From Fluviicola sp. XM-24bin1 (GTDB lineage Bacteria; Bacteroidota; Bacteroidia; Flavobacteriales_D; Crocinitomicaceae), in contig QCWI01000004.1 in NCBI GenBank assembly GCA_003149635.1, forward strand, positions 10,246 through 74,245: a stretch of DNA of 64,000 bases, given 5' to 3'. Below, piece after piece: positions 53,771 to 62,238 of this stretch (position 1 is its first letter; each line of letters begins with the position of its first letter). A model generated the notes under the pieces. It had not been told where the DNA came from, made no database searches, and saw only the letters and a program-made list of their open reading frames with translations. The position numbers and the translations under genes are program-made.

Positions 53771-54907
53771 ATGAATCGACTTACGCTTGTCGCAATACTA
53801 CTATTGTCCAGCCAATTGGCGCTTTCGCAATATTGCGAGACGGGAGGCCCATCCTCCACTGCCGACTCTAATTTAGAATCATTATCCATTACTGGAGCTT
53901 CTGGAAGCATTAATTTTAATGGATGTCCGGGCCAAACAGGAGTCCAATATTACACCACTGAAACCGTAACTCTCAATGCAGGAGCAACTTACGTTCTCAA
54001 CCTTCAGTTCGGAACATGTGGAGGTAACTTTTCCAGCGTAGCAGAAGTTTGGATCGATTACAACGGAAATAATGTTTTTGAACAAAGCGAATCAATTGTG
54101 ACTTGGTCAGGAACGCCAATGGCCTCCCCTACCGGATACGTTATAACCATACCAGCAAACATTATTGCAGGAACACACCGTATGCGTGTCATGCAAGCGG
54201 AGCAATTATCACTTCCACTTGATCCTTGTGCATCATTTACGTGGGGATCGGTGACGGATTTCAATGTTACTCTAACCGGAGGAATTGATTGTTCGGGATA
54301 CGTTGGTGATGATCGATACAATCCGAGAGATGTTCCAAACATTCCATTTTCAGAGAATCATAACTCAGCTATTTGTTACACAAACCAAAGTTCAGCGTAC
54401 GTATCGCCAGACGTGTTCTACAAGATCGTACCAAACGGATTGGCAGCCATTAAAGTGTCGCTTTGTGGATCAACGTTTGACACTTTCTTATCGATTCAGG
54501 ATCAAAACGGAATGGCCGTTTATGGAAACGACGACTCCGGCAATTGTGGAACCGGATCTGAAATTGAATTCCCTACAGCTGGATACGACACCTTGTTCGC
54601 AGTAGTAGAAGGATGGGGAATTGAATCAGGAGATTACACCATCGTAATTACAGAAGGATCATTAAGCCTTGAAGAAAACGAACTGAATACAATTGGATTA
54701 TATCCCAATCCAGCTAACGACATTCTATATCTAGAAAAAGAACAAAAAGGAACCCTACAATTCTTCTCGACGCAAGGGCGAATCGTTTATGAAACGATTT
54801 TGAACAACGATAGTGAGATAGACGTATCGCACTTGCCGAGAGGATTGTACTTAGTAAAACTAATTGGCGATACATCCGTGTCTCAACAAAAACTGATACT
54901 CGAATGA
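53771..54907 (+). CDS. GEVED-domain T9SS cargo protein, first gene of the Kelch operon
   Basis: 378 residues from ATG 53771 (signal peptide MNRLTLVAILLLSSQLALSQ), preferred over an upstream in-frame start at 53690. The GEVED domain is at about 40-190 (EVWIDYNGNNVFEQSE, IPANIIAGTHRMRVM). A second beta-rich part at about 195-320 (DVFYKIVPNGLAAIKVSLCG, YDTLFAVVEGW) looks like a pre-peptidase C-terminal (PPC) domain. A type A T9SS sorting tail starts at LYPNPANDI. The stop overlaps the first Kelch gene by 4 bp (ATGA). No catalytic residues are seen; a carbohydrate or matrix-binding role is inference. Confidence 0.85.
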   Translation: MNRLTLVAILLLSSQLALSQYCETGGPSSTADSNLESLSITGASGSINFNGCPGQTGVQYYTTETVTLNAGATYVLNLQFGTCGGNFSSVAEVWIDYNGNNVFEQSESIVTWSGTPMASPTGYVITIPANIIAGTHRMRVMQAEQLSLPLDPCASFTWGSVTDFNVTLTGGIDCSGYVGDDRYNPRDVPNIPFSENHNSAICYTNQSSAYVSPDVFYKIVPNGLAAIKVSLCGSTFDTFLSIQDQNGMAVYGNDDSGNCGTGSEIEFPTAGYDTLFAVVEGWGIESGDYTIVITEGSLSLEENELNTIGLYPNPANDILYLEKEQKGTLQFFSTQGRIVYETILNNDSEIDVSHLPRGLYLVKLIGDTSVSQQKLILE

Positions 54908-56136
54908 AAAACGTAGTACTCATAGCAATGCTCCTTATTGGAAGCACATCTTTCGGAGCCATTTGGACGAAAATGTCTGATTTTGGAGGTGAAGCACGTC
55001 ACCGTACCACGATGCTGACTCTTGGAAATAAAATCTACGCCGGACTTGGTCACTACAATGGTGCGGGGCCCAATATTCTTTTCGAAGATTGGTGGGAATT
55101 CGATCCGGCAACAAACGCTTGGACACAGAAAGCGAACTACCTAGGAGGAATTTGCTACCACGCCGCAGGGTTTGCCATTGACGATATTGGCTATGTAGGA
55201 ACAGGAAGGATTTCTCCACAAGGAAGTACTTTGGTGAAGGATTTTTTCAAATACGATCCTACGACAAACACCTGGACACAATTAACAGATTTCCCTGGTA
55301 CAGGGCGTCGCGGAGCCGTTGGATTTGCCATTGGAGAATATGGTTACGTTGGAACGGGAAGTAGCTCAGAAGACATGTATCGTTATCATCCACCAACGGA
55401 CACTTGGACACAAGTTGCCAGCGTTCCGGGTGGGGCTCGAATGTCAGCAATAGGCTTCTCGTTGGAAGGAAATGGATATGTTGGGACTGGATACCGATAC
55501 AATCAAGGATGGTCTAGCACTGACTTTTATAAATACGATCCGTCCACCGATTCTTGGACACAAATTGCTGATGTGGGCATTGATCCAATAAATGGCCCGA
55601 TGCCAAGAATGGAATCCACAGGATTTGGATTGAACGGAAAAGGATACGTAGTTACGGGTGTAACAATTTCCAGTGGCGATAACTACAAAGATTTCTGGGA
55701 GTACGATCCTGCAACGGACGTTTGGACATGTCAAGAAGACTTCCCGGGAACAGCGCGTCGTTATATGTCGGCAACAGTTCTCAACGGATACGCATTTGTG
55801 GGATTGGGAACCAACGGAACCAACTTTAAAGATTTCTGGAGATTTGATCAAGCACTATCTGTAATCGAAAAGAATCTAGATCAAATTTCGGTGAACACCT
55901 ATCCGAATCCGGCGACGGAATTTATCAACATCAGCATTGACGACTTCCCAAGTGTTTCTCCTGAAAAGCTGAGTATGCAGTTCCACAACCTGCTTGGTCA
56001 GAAAGTTCATGAGGACGAAATCAACTTGGGAGAAAACCGAATCGAAACAAACAATTGGCTAAACGGAAGCTACATCTACACAATTTTATACAACGATTCC
56101 CCGATCAAAACGGGCAAAATTCTTGTTACAAAATGA
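54904..56136 (+). CDS. Kelch-propeller T9SS cargo protein 1
   Basis: 410 residues. The signal peptide is MKNVVLIAMLLIGSTSFGA. Six Kelch blades fill about 20-320, each with the pattern Y-D-P-x-T-x-x-W-T and a GYVGTG strand (FFKYDPTTNTWTQL, FWEYDPATDVWT). The C-terminal type A sorting domain starts at TYPNPATEFINI and ends ILVTK. Kelch propellers bind proteins or glycans. Overlaps its neighbours by 4 bp on each side, so it is part of the six-gene operon. Confidence 0.9.
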   Translation: MKNVVLIAMLLIGSTSFGAIWTKMSDFGGEARHRTTMLTLGNKIYAGLGHYNGAGPNILFEDWWEFDPATNAWTQKANYLGGICYHAAGFAIDDIGYVGTGRISPQGSTLVKDFFKYDPTTNTWTQLTDFPGTGRRGAVGFAIGEYGYVGTGSSSEDMYRYHPPTDTWTQVASVPGGARMSAIGFSLEGNGYVGTGYRYNQGWSSTDFYKYDPSTDSWTQIADVGIDPINGPMPRMESTGFGLNGKGYVVTGVTISSGDNYKDFWEYDPATDVWTCQEDFPGTARRYMSATVLNGYAFVGLGTNGTNFKDFWRFDQALSVIEKNLDQISVNTYPNPATEFINISIDDFPSVSPEKLSMQFHNLLGQKVHEDEINLGENRIETNNWLNGSYIYTILYNDSPIKTGKILVTK

Positions 56137-57284
56137 AAAGATTTGCACTTCTAATAGGAATCATTTTTTGTCTGGCCGAATCCGCAGAAGCTGGCTGGAT
56201 CAAGCGCGCCGATATGGCAGGTGGTGCCAGACACCGTGGAACAGGCTGCTCCATCGGAACCAAAGGATATTTGGGACTAGGACATTACAATGGTACTGGC
56301 GTAAACATCGTGTTGAAGGATTGGTGGGAATATGACCCCGCAACGAATTCTTGGTCTCAAAAAGCGGATTATATCGGCGGAACGAGTGCTGGAAATTACG
56401 GTGTCTTAACGCTAGGGATTGGAGATTTCGCTTATGTAACTGGAGGTACCTTCTCCGATCTGAACGTACATCGTTACGATCCTAAGAACAACATTTGGAC
56501 AACCGTTGGAACAGCTCCAGAACAGTTCTCAAATACGGAAGGATTTGTGATTGGCGGCAAGGGATACGCCATGCGATCTGGAAATCACTACGAATTTGAT
56601 CCGGCTACAAATACTTGGAGCGTGATCGGAACCCTTCCATTCGGTGCATCCATTTGGATGGGCGCTTTCTCAACACAGGAAAAAGGCTACGTCAGAACTT
56701 CAGGTGGATTCTACGAATACAAACCATCAACGAATCAATGGATTCTGCGAGCTTCCTTCCCGGGAATCGCTACAGCGGCATCGATGAATTTCTCACAACG
56801 AGGAAAATTATACGTGATCGGTGGCTATGGAGGGGGACTTTCCAATGTGACGCGCGAAGTTTGGGAATACGATCCATTGCTGAATACTTGGACGTTGCTC
56901 GAAGAATTCCCGGGTACCAGCCGTCGATTCGGAGCCGCATTTTCTATCGGAGACCGATCTTACTGTGGTAATGGAACCAATGGTACCAACTTCGCCGATT
57001 TCTGGGAGTTTGATGCAGAATTGTATCTATCAACGGATTATCTGGATATTGAGAAAGTTAATCTCTATCCAAATCCAGCAACCAACTACGTCAATATCGA
57101 TCTAGAAGGATACGATCAATTCGACGTGACTTTAATGGACGCGACTGGGCAAGCGGTTCAGGTGATCGCATCTACTACTGGTAGCATTCGAATTGAACGC
57201 GACAATTTACCGACTGGACAGTATTTCGCACAGATCAAGGTAAAAGGACATTATTTAGGAACTAAAAAACTAATCTTCCAATAA
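56133..57284 (+). CDS. Kelch-propeller T9SS cargo protein 2
   Basis: 383 residues from ATG 56133, preferred over an in-frame start at 56055 inside the previous gene because it opens a signal peptide (MKRFALLIGIIFCLAESAEA). Six Kelch-like blades (WWEYDPATNSWSQK, VWEYDPLLNTWTLL) are followed by a type A tail (LYPNPATNYVNI). It shares the phrase NGTNFADFWEF with copy 1, which suggests duplication within the operon. Stop overlaps the ATG of the previous gene's end region by 4 bp; the next gene starts 1 bp after the stop. Confidence 0.88.
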   Translation: MKRFALLIGIIFCLAESAEAGWIKRADMAGGARHRGTGCSIGTKGYLGLGHYNGTGVNIVLKDWWEYDPATNSWSQKADYIGGTSAGNYGVLTLGIGDFAYVTGGTFSDLNVHRYDPKNNIWTTVGTAPEQFSNTEGFVIGGKGYAMRSGNHYEFDPATNTWSVIGTLPFGASIWMGAFSTQEKGYVRTSGGFYEYKPSTNQWILRASFPGIATAASMNFSQRGKLYVIGGYGGGLSNVTREVWEYDPLLNTWTLLEEFPGTSRRFGAAFSIGDRSYCGNGTNGTNFADFWEFDAELYLSTDYLDIEKVNLYPNPATNYVNIDLEGYDQFDVTLMDATGQAVQVIASTTGSIRIERDNLPTGQYFAQIKVKGHYLGTKKLIFQ

Positions 57285-57285
57285 G

Positions 57286-58497
57286 ATGAAACATCTATTA
57301 CTCATAAGCTTTGTAGTACTCACAAGCATCGTATTTGGACAAAATCCACCTGTACCAAACTCTTGGAGCAAAAAGGCTGATTTCGCCGGTCTAAAAAGAG
57401 AACGCGCCATTGCCTTTACCGTTAATGGTGTCGGTTACATCGGAACCGGTGTGGATACCGCAGAAACGGTGCTAAAAGATCTTTGGCGTTACAACGAACT
57501 CACGGATACATGGACGCAAATGGCGGACATTCCCGGATCTCAGCGTCGTAATGCGGTTGCCTTTGCCATTGGAGATTACGGATATGTGACAACAGGAATG
57601 AACACGCCTAACTCCACAGATGTTGGAGCAACAAAATTGAACGATAACTGGCGCTATGACCCTGCTACGAACTCTTGGGCGGCAAGAGCAAATTTCCCGG
57701 GCAACAACGGTCAAGGAATGTATTTTGGAGCATGTTTCGTGATTGATAATGAGGCCTTCGTTGTTGGCGGAAAGCACGGGCCGAACAATTACACGTCGAA
57801 CATGTACATGTATGACCCAGCACAGGATCAGTGGTATCTTGCCGCCAACTTCCCTGGAGGAGTACGCTACCAATTATCCGCTTTAGCTGTTGACGGCAAA
57901 GGATTCGTTGGATTGGGAACAGATCAGGATTTGTACCGTCAAGATTGGTGGGAATACAAACGCACCACAAACACTTGGGCGCAACGAGCAGACTTGCCCG
58001 CCAGCGCGCGTGCGAGTGCCGTTACCTTTACCATTGCCGATCGCGGTTATGTATGTATGGGAACCAACGGCGGAATGCTAGACGATCTTTGGGAGTACAA
58101 TCCATTTGACAACACTTGGTCAGTTCGTGCACCCTACGGAGGAAGTCCTCGTAAAAATGCAGTAGCATTCGTATTGGGAAGCCGCGCTTACGTTGGTACT
58201 GGAAAAGGGGTTTCAGGAAAGAAACAAAGTATCCACGAATACCACCCAATGTGGACATTGGATCTGGAAGAGAACGAATTGGAAATCTCTGTATATCCGA
58301 ATCCGACAAGTGACATGATTTATGTGAAATCAGCGTTTGAACCAGAGAAAATTACACTAATCAATATGTTGGGAGAAGAAGTTCGAAGCGCTTCCAATTC
58401 CAACCAATTAACGGTAAACGATCTTCCATCCGGTCAGTATCGACTTATCGTGTCTAGCGGAAACAAATCAGCCAACTCACCTATTACAATTCAATAA
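57286..58497 (+). CDS. Kelch-propeller T9SS cargo protein 3
   Basis: 403 residues. The signal peptide is MKHLLLISFVVLTSIVFGQ. Six Kelch blades (LWRYNELTDTWTQM, WRYDPATNSWAARA, LWEYNPFDNTWSV), then a sorting tail from YPNPTSDMIYV. It starts 1 bp after copy 2 and is followed by copy 4 after a 3-bp gap. Diverged from copies 1 and 2 but with the same blade grammar. Confidence 0.88.
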   Translation: MKHLLLISFVVLTSIVFGQNPPVPNSWSKKADFAGLKRERAIAFTVNGVGYIGTGVDTAETVLKDLWRYNELTDTWTQMADIPGSQRRNAVAFAIGDYGYVTTGMNTPNSTDVGATKLNDNWRYDPATNSWAARANFPGNNGQGMYFGACFVIDNEAFVVGGKHGPNNYTSNMYMYDPAQDQWYLAANFPGGVRYQLSALAVDGKGFVGLGTDQDLYRQDWWEYKRTTNTWAQRADLPASARASAVTFTIADRGYVCMGTNGGMLDDLWEYNPFDNTWSVRAPYGGSPRKNAVAFVLGSRAYVGTGKGVSGKKQSIHEYHPMWTLDLEENELEISVYPNPTSDMIYVKSAFEPEKITLINMLGEEVRSASNSNQLTVNDLPSGQYRLIVSSGNKSANSPITIQ

Positions 58498-58500
58498 TTC

Positions 58501-59700
58501 ATGCGATTACTGCTTACAACCCTAATTTGCGCAGGCTCCCTACTTACCTACGCTCAAGGCGCCTGGACTGTTAAAGACTCCGTCAATGGTCAGCCTCGTT
58601 CGGTAGCATCATCTTTCGTTTTGAATGGTGAAGGCTATGTAATGGGAGGATTGGACAACGACGGATTCCGAAGAAAAATGTATTCCTACGATTTCTGGCA
58701 GAATGACTGGGACGATGAATTATCTATTGGAGGCGTTTCCGGAGATGGTTTGGAACGTGGATCCGCATGTGCCTTCAACGCTAACAACAAAGGATATATC
58801 TGTTTGGGACAAGGTGAAACCAATCCATTCTTTGGAGATCTATGGGAATACGATCCAAACACAGAAACGTGGTCGCAAAAGGCCAACTTCATTGGTACTC
58901 CAAGACGTCAGGCTGTTTCTTTCGTGATTGACGAAATCGCGTATGTTGGAACTGGAATTGATATAAACGGATTACAAAAGGACATGTATCGTTACGATGC
59001 AGCTACCAATATTTGGACGCCTTTGAATGACTTCGGAGGAACAGCACGCAAGGAAGCTGTTGGTTTCTCTATGGGAGATCAGGGATACATCGGAACAGGA
59101 GACGACGGCGTAATGCTTACCGACTTCTGGCAATATGAACCATCCACAGACACTTGGACGCAAAAAACAGATTTTCCGGGAACGCCTCGGAAAGGAGCCG
59201 TTGGTTGGGGACAGTTCCCGTCAGGATTCATTTGCATGGGCGAGGACATCAACTTCAACTACACGAAAGATCTTTGGGAATACAATTATTACGCGGATAG
59301 CTGGGTACAACGTGCAGATTACCCAGGGCCCGGAAGATCCAACGCAACAGCCTTTATCTTGAACGATTTTGCGTTTGTTGGTACTGGATATAATGGAACC
59401 TTCCAAGATGACATGTATGCGTACTTGCGTATTCTGAATGTAGATGAAATTCCAGCGTTGAACGTCAAAGCATACCCGAATCCAGCGGTTGAGAAAATCA
59501 CCATCGAAGCGGATTATAATGATTTCGACTTGCACATCGTTTCGCTAGACGGAAAAACGAGCATCGATGCATCCAACATCGTGAAAACCACCAACGGATA
59601 TGAAATCTTACGTGGCAATGCTCCGACAGGAACGTATTTAGCGTATTTCACGAGAAAGCACACCGGAGAAATCCATGTCGAAAAAATTCAGTTCATTTGA
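58501..59700 (+). CDS. Kelch-propeller T9SS cargo protein 4
   Basis: 399 residues. Signal peptide MRLLLTTLICAGSLLTYAQG. Six Kelch-type blades (LWEYDPNTETWSQKA, MYRYDAATNIWTPL, FWQYEPSTDTWTQKT), then a T9SS tail from YPNPAVEKI ending HVEKIQFI. The stop overlaps the DUF4907 lipoprotein start by 4 bp. Confidence 0.88.
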   Translation: MRLLLTTLICAGSLLTYAQGAWTVKDSVNGQPRSVASSFVLNGEGYVMGGLDNDGFRRKMYSYDFWQNDWDDELSIGGVSGDGLERGSACAFNANNKGYICLGQGETNPFFGDLWEYDPNTETWSQKANFIGTPRRQAVSFVIDEIAYVGTGIDINGLQKDMYRYDAATNIWTPLNDFGGTARKEAVGFSMGDQGYIGTGDDGVMLTDFWQYEPSTDTWTQKTDFPGTPRKGAVGWGQFPSGFICMGEDINFNYTKDLWEYNYYADSWVQRADYPGPGRSNATAFILNDFAFVGTGYNGTFQDDMYAYLRILNVDEIPALNVKAYPNPAVEKITIEADYNDFDLHIVSLDGKTSIDASNIVKTTNGYEILRGNAPTGTYLAYFTRKHTGEIHVEKIQFI

Positions 59701-60101
59701 GGATGCGTTTCCTATTTGCCTTAACTCTTCTTCTCTTATTCAGCTGTTCTGAGGATTCATCGGTCGATGAAAATCCCAAAGATTCCGGCGACGAAAAAAC
59801 AATGACGGAGGCCAAAAATGATTGGTCATACAGAGCCGTTCAAATTGAGGATAAAGGTTGGGGGTATCAATTATTTGAAGGTGCTCGAATGCAAATCGAT
59901 CAGCGCAACATCCCAGCAATCAACGGTCTTCATTATTTCGAATCAGAAGAACAGGCAGAACTCGCGGCTGCATTAGCTCTTGAAAAAATCGAACAAGGAT
60001 TCTTCCCTCCTACGGTTAGCCCTCTTGAATTGGACAGTATCGGCGCCATTAATTTGGATTCTATCAATTTGGTGAATGATGAGTTGATGAAAGTGAATTG
60101 A
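59697..60101 (+). CDS. DUF4907-family lipoprotein, last gene of the Kelch operon
   Basis: 134 residues. Lipoprotein signal peptide (MRMRFLFALTLLLLFSCSED, Cys 17). The DUF4907 core is GYQLFEGARMQIDQRNIPAI, then FESEEQAELAAALALEKI, then FFPPTVSPLEL. The family is small and Bacteroidota-specific; I recall DUF4907 lipoproteins encoded beside Kelch proteins, as here. Function unknown. It overlaps copy 4 by 4 bp, so it is made together with the propellers and may hold or process them at the cell surface (inference). Confidence 0.82.
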   Translation: MRMRFLFALTLLLLFSCSEDSSVDENPKDSGDEKTMTEAKNDWSYRAVQIEDKGWGYQLFEGARMQIDQRNIPAINGLHYFESEEQAELAAALALEKIEQGFFPPTVSPLELDSIGAINLDSINLVNDELMKVN

Positions 60102-60222
60102 GACGCTAGACTGAGAGACACTAGACGCTAGACTCACCACAATTCAATTCCTGATTCAATATTCCTTATTCTTTATTCTAATTGTCCTTCGGCTTTCTCC
60201 CTCGCCTAGCTCGGCCTCAGTC
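60102..60222. repeat. Composite intergenic repeat, copy B (inverted)
   Basis: Read on the minus strand it carries, in the order seen at 43223-43320: GACTGAGGCC (60222-60213), AATTAGAAT (60184-60176), AAGGAATATTGAAT (60167-60154), and GAGTCTAGCG (from 60136). The last element is itself repeated, as AGACGCTAGAC occurs twice within 60101-60133. It fills the gap between the Kelch operon and the nitroreductase gene. Confidence 0.65.
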
Positions 60223-60255
60223 TTCAAAAGCTCTCGCTTTTTCTTATTCAATTCT

Positions 60256-60263
60256 TACTTTTG
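60256..60263 (+). promoter_or_regulatory. -7 box TACTTTTG for the nitroreductase
   Basis: TAnnTTTG match, 16 bases before the GTG start at 60280. No firm -33 element. Confidence 0.5.
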
Positions 60264-60279
60264 TACAAACTTTTTACAA

Positions 60280-60912
60280 GTGCAGAACATCATTGACGAC
60301 CTTAAGTGGCGATATGCCACAAAGAAATTTGATCCTTCCAAAAAACTTTCCGACGATCAATTGGCGACACTTAAAGAATCCATCCGGCTTTCGGCAAGTT
60401 CTTACGGTTTGCAGGCCTACAAAATCTTGATTGTTGAGAATCCAGAGACACGCGAGAAATTAATGGAGGCAAGTTACGGTCAAAAACCGGTCGTGGATGC
60501 ATCACACTTGTTCGTATTCTGCGCATACACTCAGGTTTCCGAAGACGACGCTAAGAAATACATGGAATTGATTTCACAGACGCGAGGTACCGAAATGAAA
60601 AATCTCGAAGCGTTTCAAAATGGAATCGTGAATTCCTTGAAAAACAAGAGCGATCAGGAAATTGCCAACTGGACTTCAAAGCAAACCTACATCGCTTTAG
60701 GGCAATTACTTCACACCTGCGCATCCATTCGTGTAGACGCTCTTCCTATGGAAGGATTCAGCCCCGCAACTTACAACGAAATCTTAGGATTGGACGAACT
60801 CAAACTTACAGCGACATTGGCATGTCCTGTTGGTTTCCGTCACGAAGAAGACGCGGCTCAATTCAATAAGAAAGTGCGCAAATCGAACGAAGATTTGTTC
60901 GACCTGCGCTAA
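60280..60912 (+). CDS. NAD(P)H-dependent nitroreductase-family flavoprotein
   Basis: 210 residues from GTG 60280. No in-frame ATG matches the family N-terminus better. FMN-binding motifs are KWRYATKKFDP at the N-terminus, RLSASSYGLQAYKILIV, and the C-terminal LACPVGFRHEEDAAQFNKKVRKS. The NfsB group reduces nitro compounds, quinones or flavins; the natural substrate cannot be read from the sequence. Upstream gap holds composite repeat B. Confidence 0.92.
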   Translation: MQNIIDDLKWRYATKKFDPSKKLSDDQLATLKESIRLSASSYGLQAYKILIVENPETREKLMEASYGQKPVVDASHLFVFCAYTQVSEDDAKKYMELISQTRGTEMKNLEAFQNGIVNSLKNKSDQEIANWTSKQTYIALGQLLHTCASIRVDALPMEGFSPATYNEILGLDELKLTATLACPVGFRHEEDAAQFNKKVRKSNEDLFDLR

Positions 60913-60919
60913 TTCATAC

Positions 60920-62146
60920 TTATTTCACAATCTTGAATGAAGCGGCACCTTGATCGGAATGAATTCGAATCAAGTACAGCCCTGATGGTAATTGGGAAAG
61001 ATCAAACGCTTTTTCATTCGATTTCTGAACTAAATTCCCAGCAGCATCCAAGAGGATGAGCTGGCTTACTTCTACTTCCGTTTGAATCTCATATTGGAAA
61101 TTCCCAAGATTCAATAAAGCAACTTGCGAATTCCCTAATTCATTAATGCTAGCAATTGTGACTTGTACCTGCTGCACCTCGTCATCGGTATTACACTCGC
61201 TCGTTACCGTAAGTGTTACCGTATATTGACCATCCGCCGCATACGTATGTGATGGATTTTCTTCCGTACTTGTATTTCCATCTCCGAAATCCCAGAAAAA
61301 TGTTTGCCCCTTCGTGCTTTCGTTCGTAAAATCTACGGTTCCATTTCCTAGAGAGTTGTAGGAGAAATCAGCGCGTGTATGGACTGACGGATCACGTAAA
61401 TTCCAGTTATCCAAACTATCCAATACCACTAAATCGGCAGCCGCTTGGATTTGCCCCGCGATCGTTGGATCAATCCCCATGTTATACGTCGCTCCTGTAC
61501 ATGGCTTTCTGAAAATGGAAGTATAAAACGTACAAGCTGCTAAATACGATCCTTGCAAACTTGGATGCGATTCATCCGCTGTGTACAAATCGATAGTCGG
61601 GTGATTATTTCTTACATATTGCCAAACTGCTCCAACTGGAGAAACAGATCCTTGCACCGAATCCGCAAAGCGTAAATACGCACTTCTCAATCGGGATTGC
61701 ATTCCTTCGTACGTTGAAATGGGTTGCCATTGCGGATCACCATTCTCACGTCCCCAAGTCATATAGTACATTACTTCTGTACAGAAATTGTTATCGTAAA
61801 CACTATCTGCAAGCATCATAACATAAGGCAGCGTTTGCGTGTTCACCTGATTATCGGGGAACGATGGCTCTTGGCTTTGACCTTGAAACACGACGTAATC
61901 CCATGCTTGAGATTGAATTTTATTATAGTTTGTGGGATTATTCCAATGCATTTCAAATGTCGCGCCTCCGGGTGTATTAGCATCTTTATCGACATGATCT
62001 CCGAGTGAATTGGCTAAATCTGCCACCATTTGAGGTAAGTTGTTGTATCCCGTGTAACTGTTACCGATGAAAAGCACCGATGCCGTGTCTTGAGAAAACG
62101 AGAATAGGGAAAAGCTGGAAAAAAGGATAAGTAGTGTTTGTCGCAT
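60920..62146 (-). CDS. Exported SGNH-hydrolase-like protein with PKD domain and T9SS tail
   Basis: 408 residues. Signal peptide MRQTLLILFSSFSLFSFSQ. SGNH-like domain about 22-245: block I as FIGNSYTGYNN (in place of GDS), VFQGQSQEP, and the C-terminal catalytic D-x-x-H region as DESHPSLQGSYLAA. Homologues of this form are DUF4886 type. PKD domain about 260-335 (FFWDFGDGNTSTEENPSHTY). C-terminal type A sorting tail from QLILLDAAGNLVQK. It could be an esterase acting on polysaccharide esters, but the substrate is unknown. It is convergent with the nitroreductase, 7 bp apart. Confidence 0.85.
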   Translation of the reverse strand: MRQTLLILFSSFSLFSFSQDTASVLFIGNSYTGYNNLPQMVADLANSLGDHVDKDANTPGGATFEMHWNNPTNYNKIQSQAWDYVVFQGQSQEPSFPDNQVNTQTLPYVMMLADSVYDNNFCTEVMYYMTWGRENGDPQWQPISTYEGMQSRLRSAYLRFADSVQGSVSPVGAVWQYVRNNHPTIDLYTADESHPSLQGSYLAACTFYTSIFRKPCTGATYNMGIDPTIAGQIQAAADLVVLDSLDNWNLRDPSVHTRADFSYNSLGNGTVDFTNESTKGQTFFWDFGDGNTSTEENPSHTYAADGQYTVTLTVTSECNTDDEVQQVQVTIASINELGNSQVALLNLGNFQYEIQTEVEVSQLILLDAAGNLVQKSNEKAFDLSQLPSGLYLIRIHSDQGAASFKIVK

Positions 62147-62238
62147 ATTACGTATTTTGCAATATAGACCGACAAACCTTCCGAAAGGTTGCCGCGTCTT
62201 AAGAAGTAGAGAATTTTCATTTGCAACTAACTATTAGA

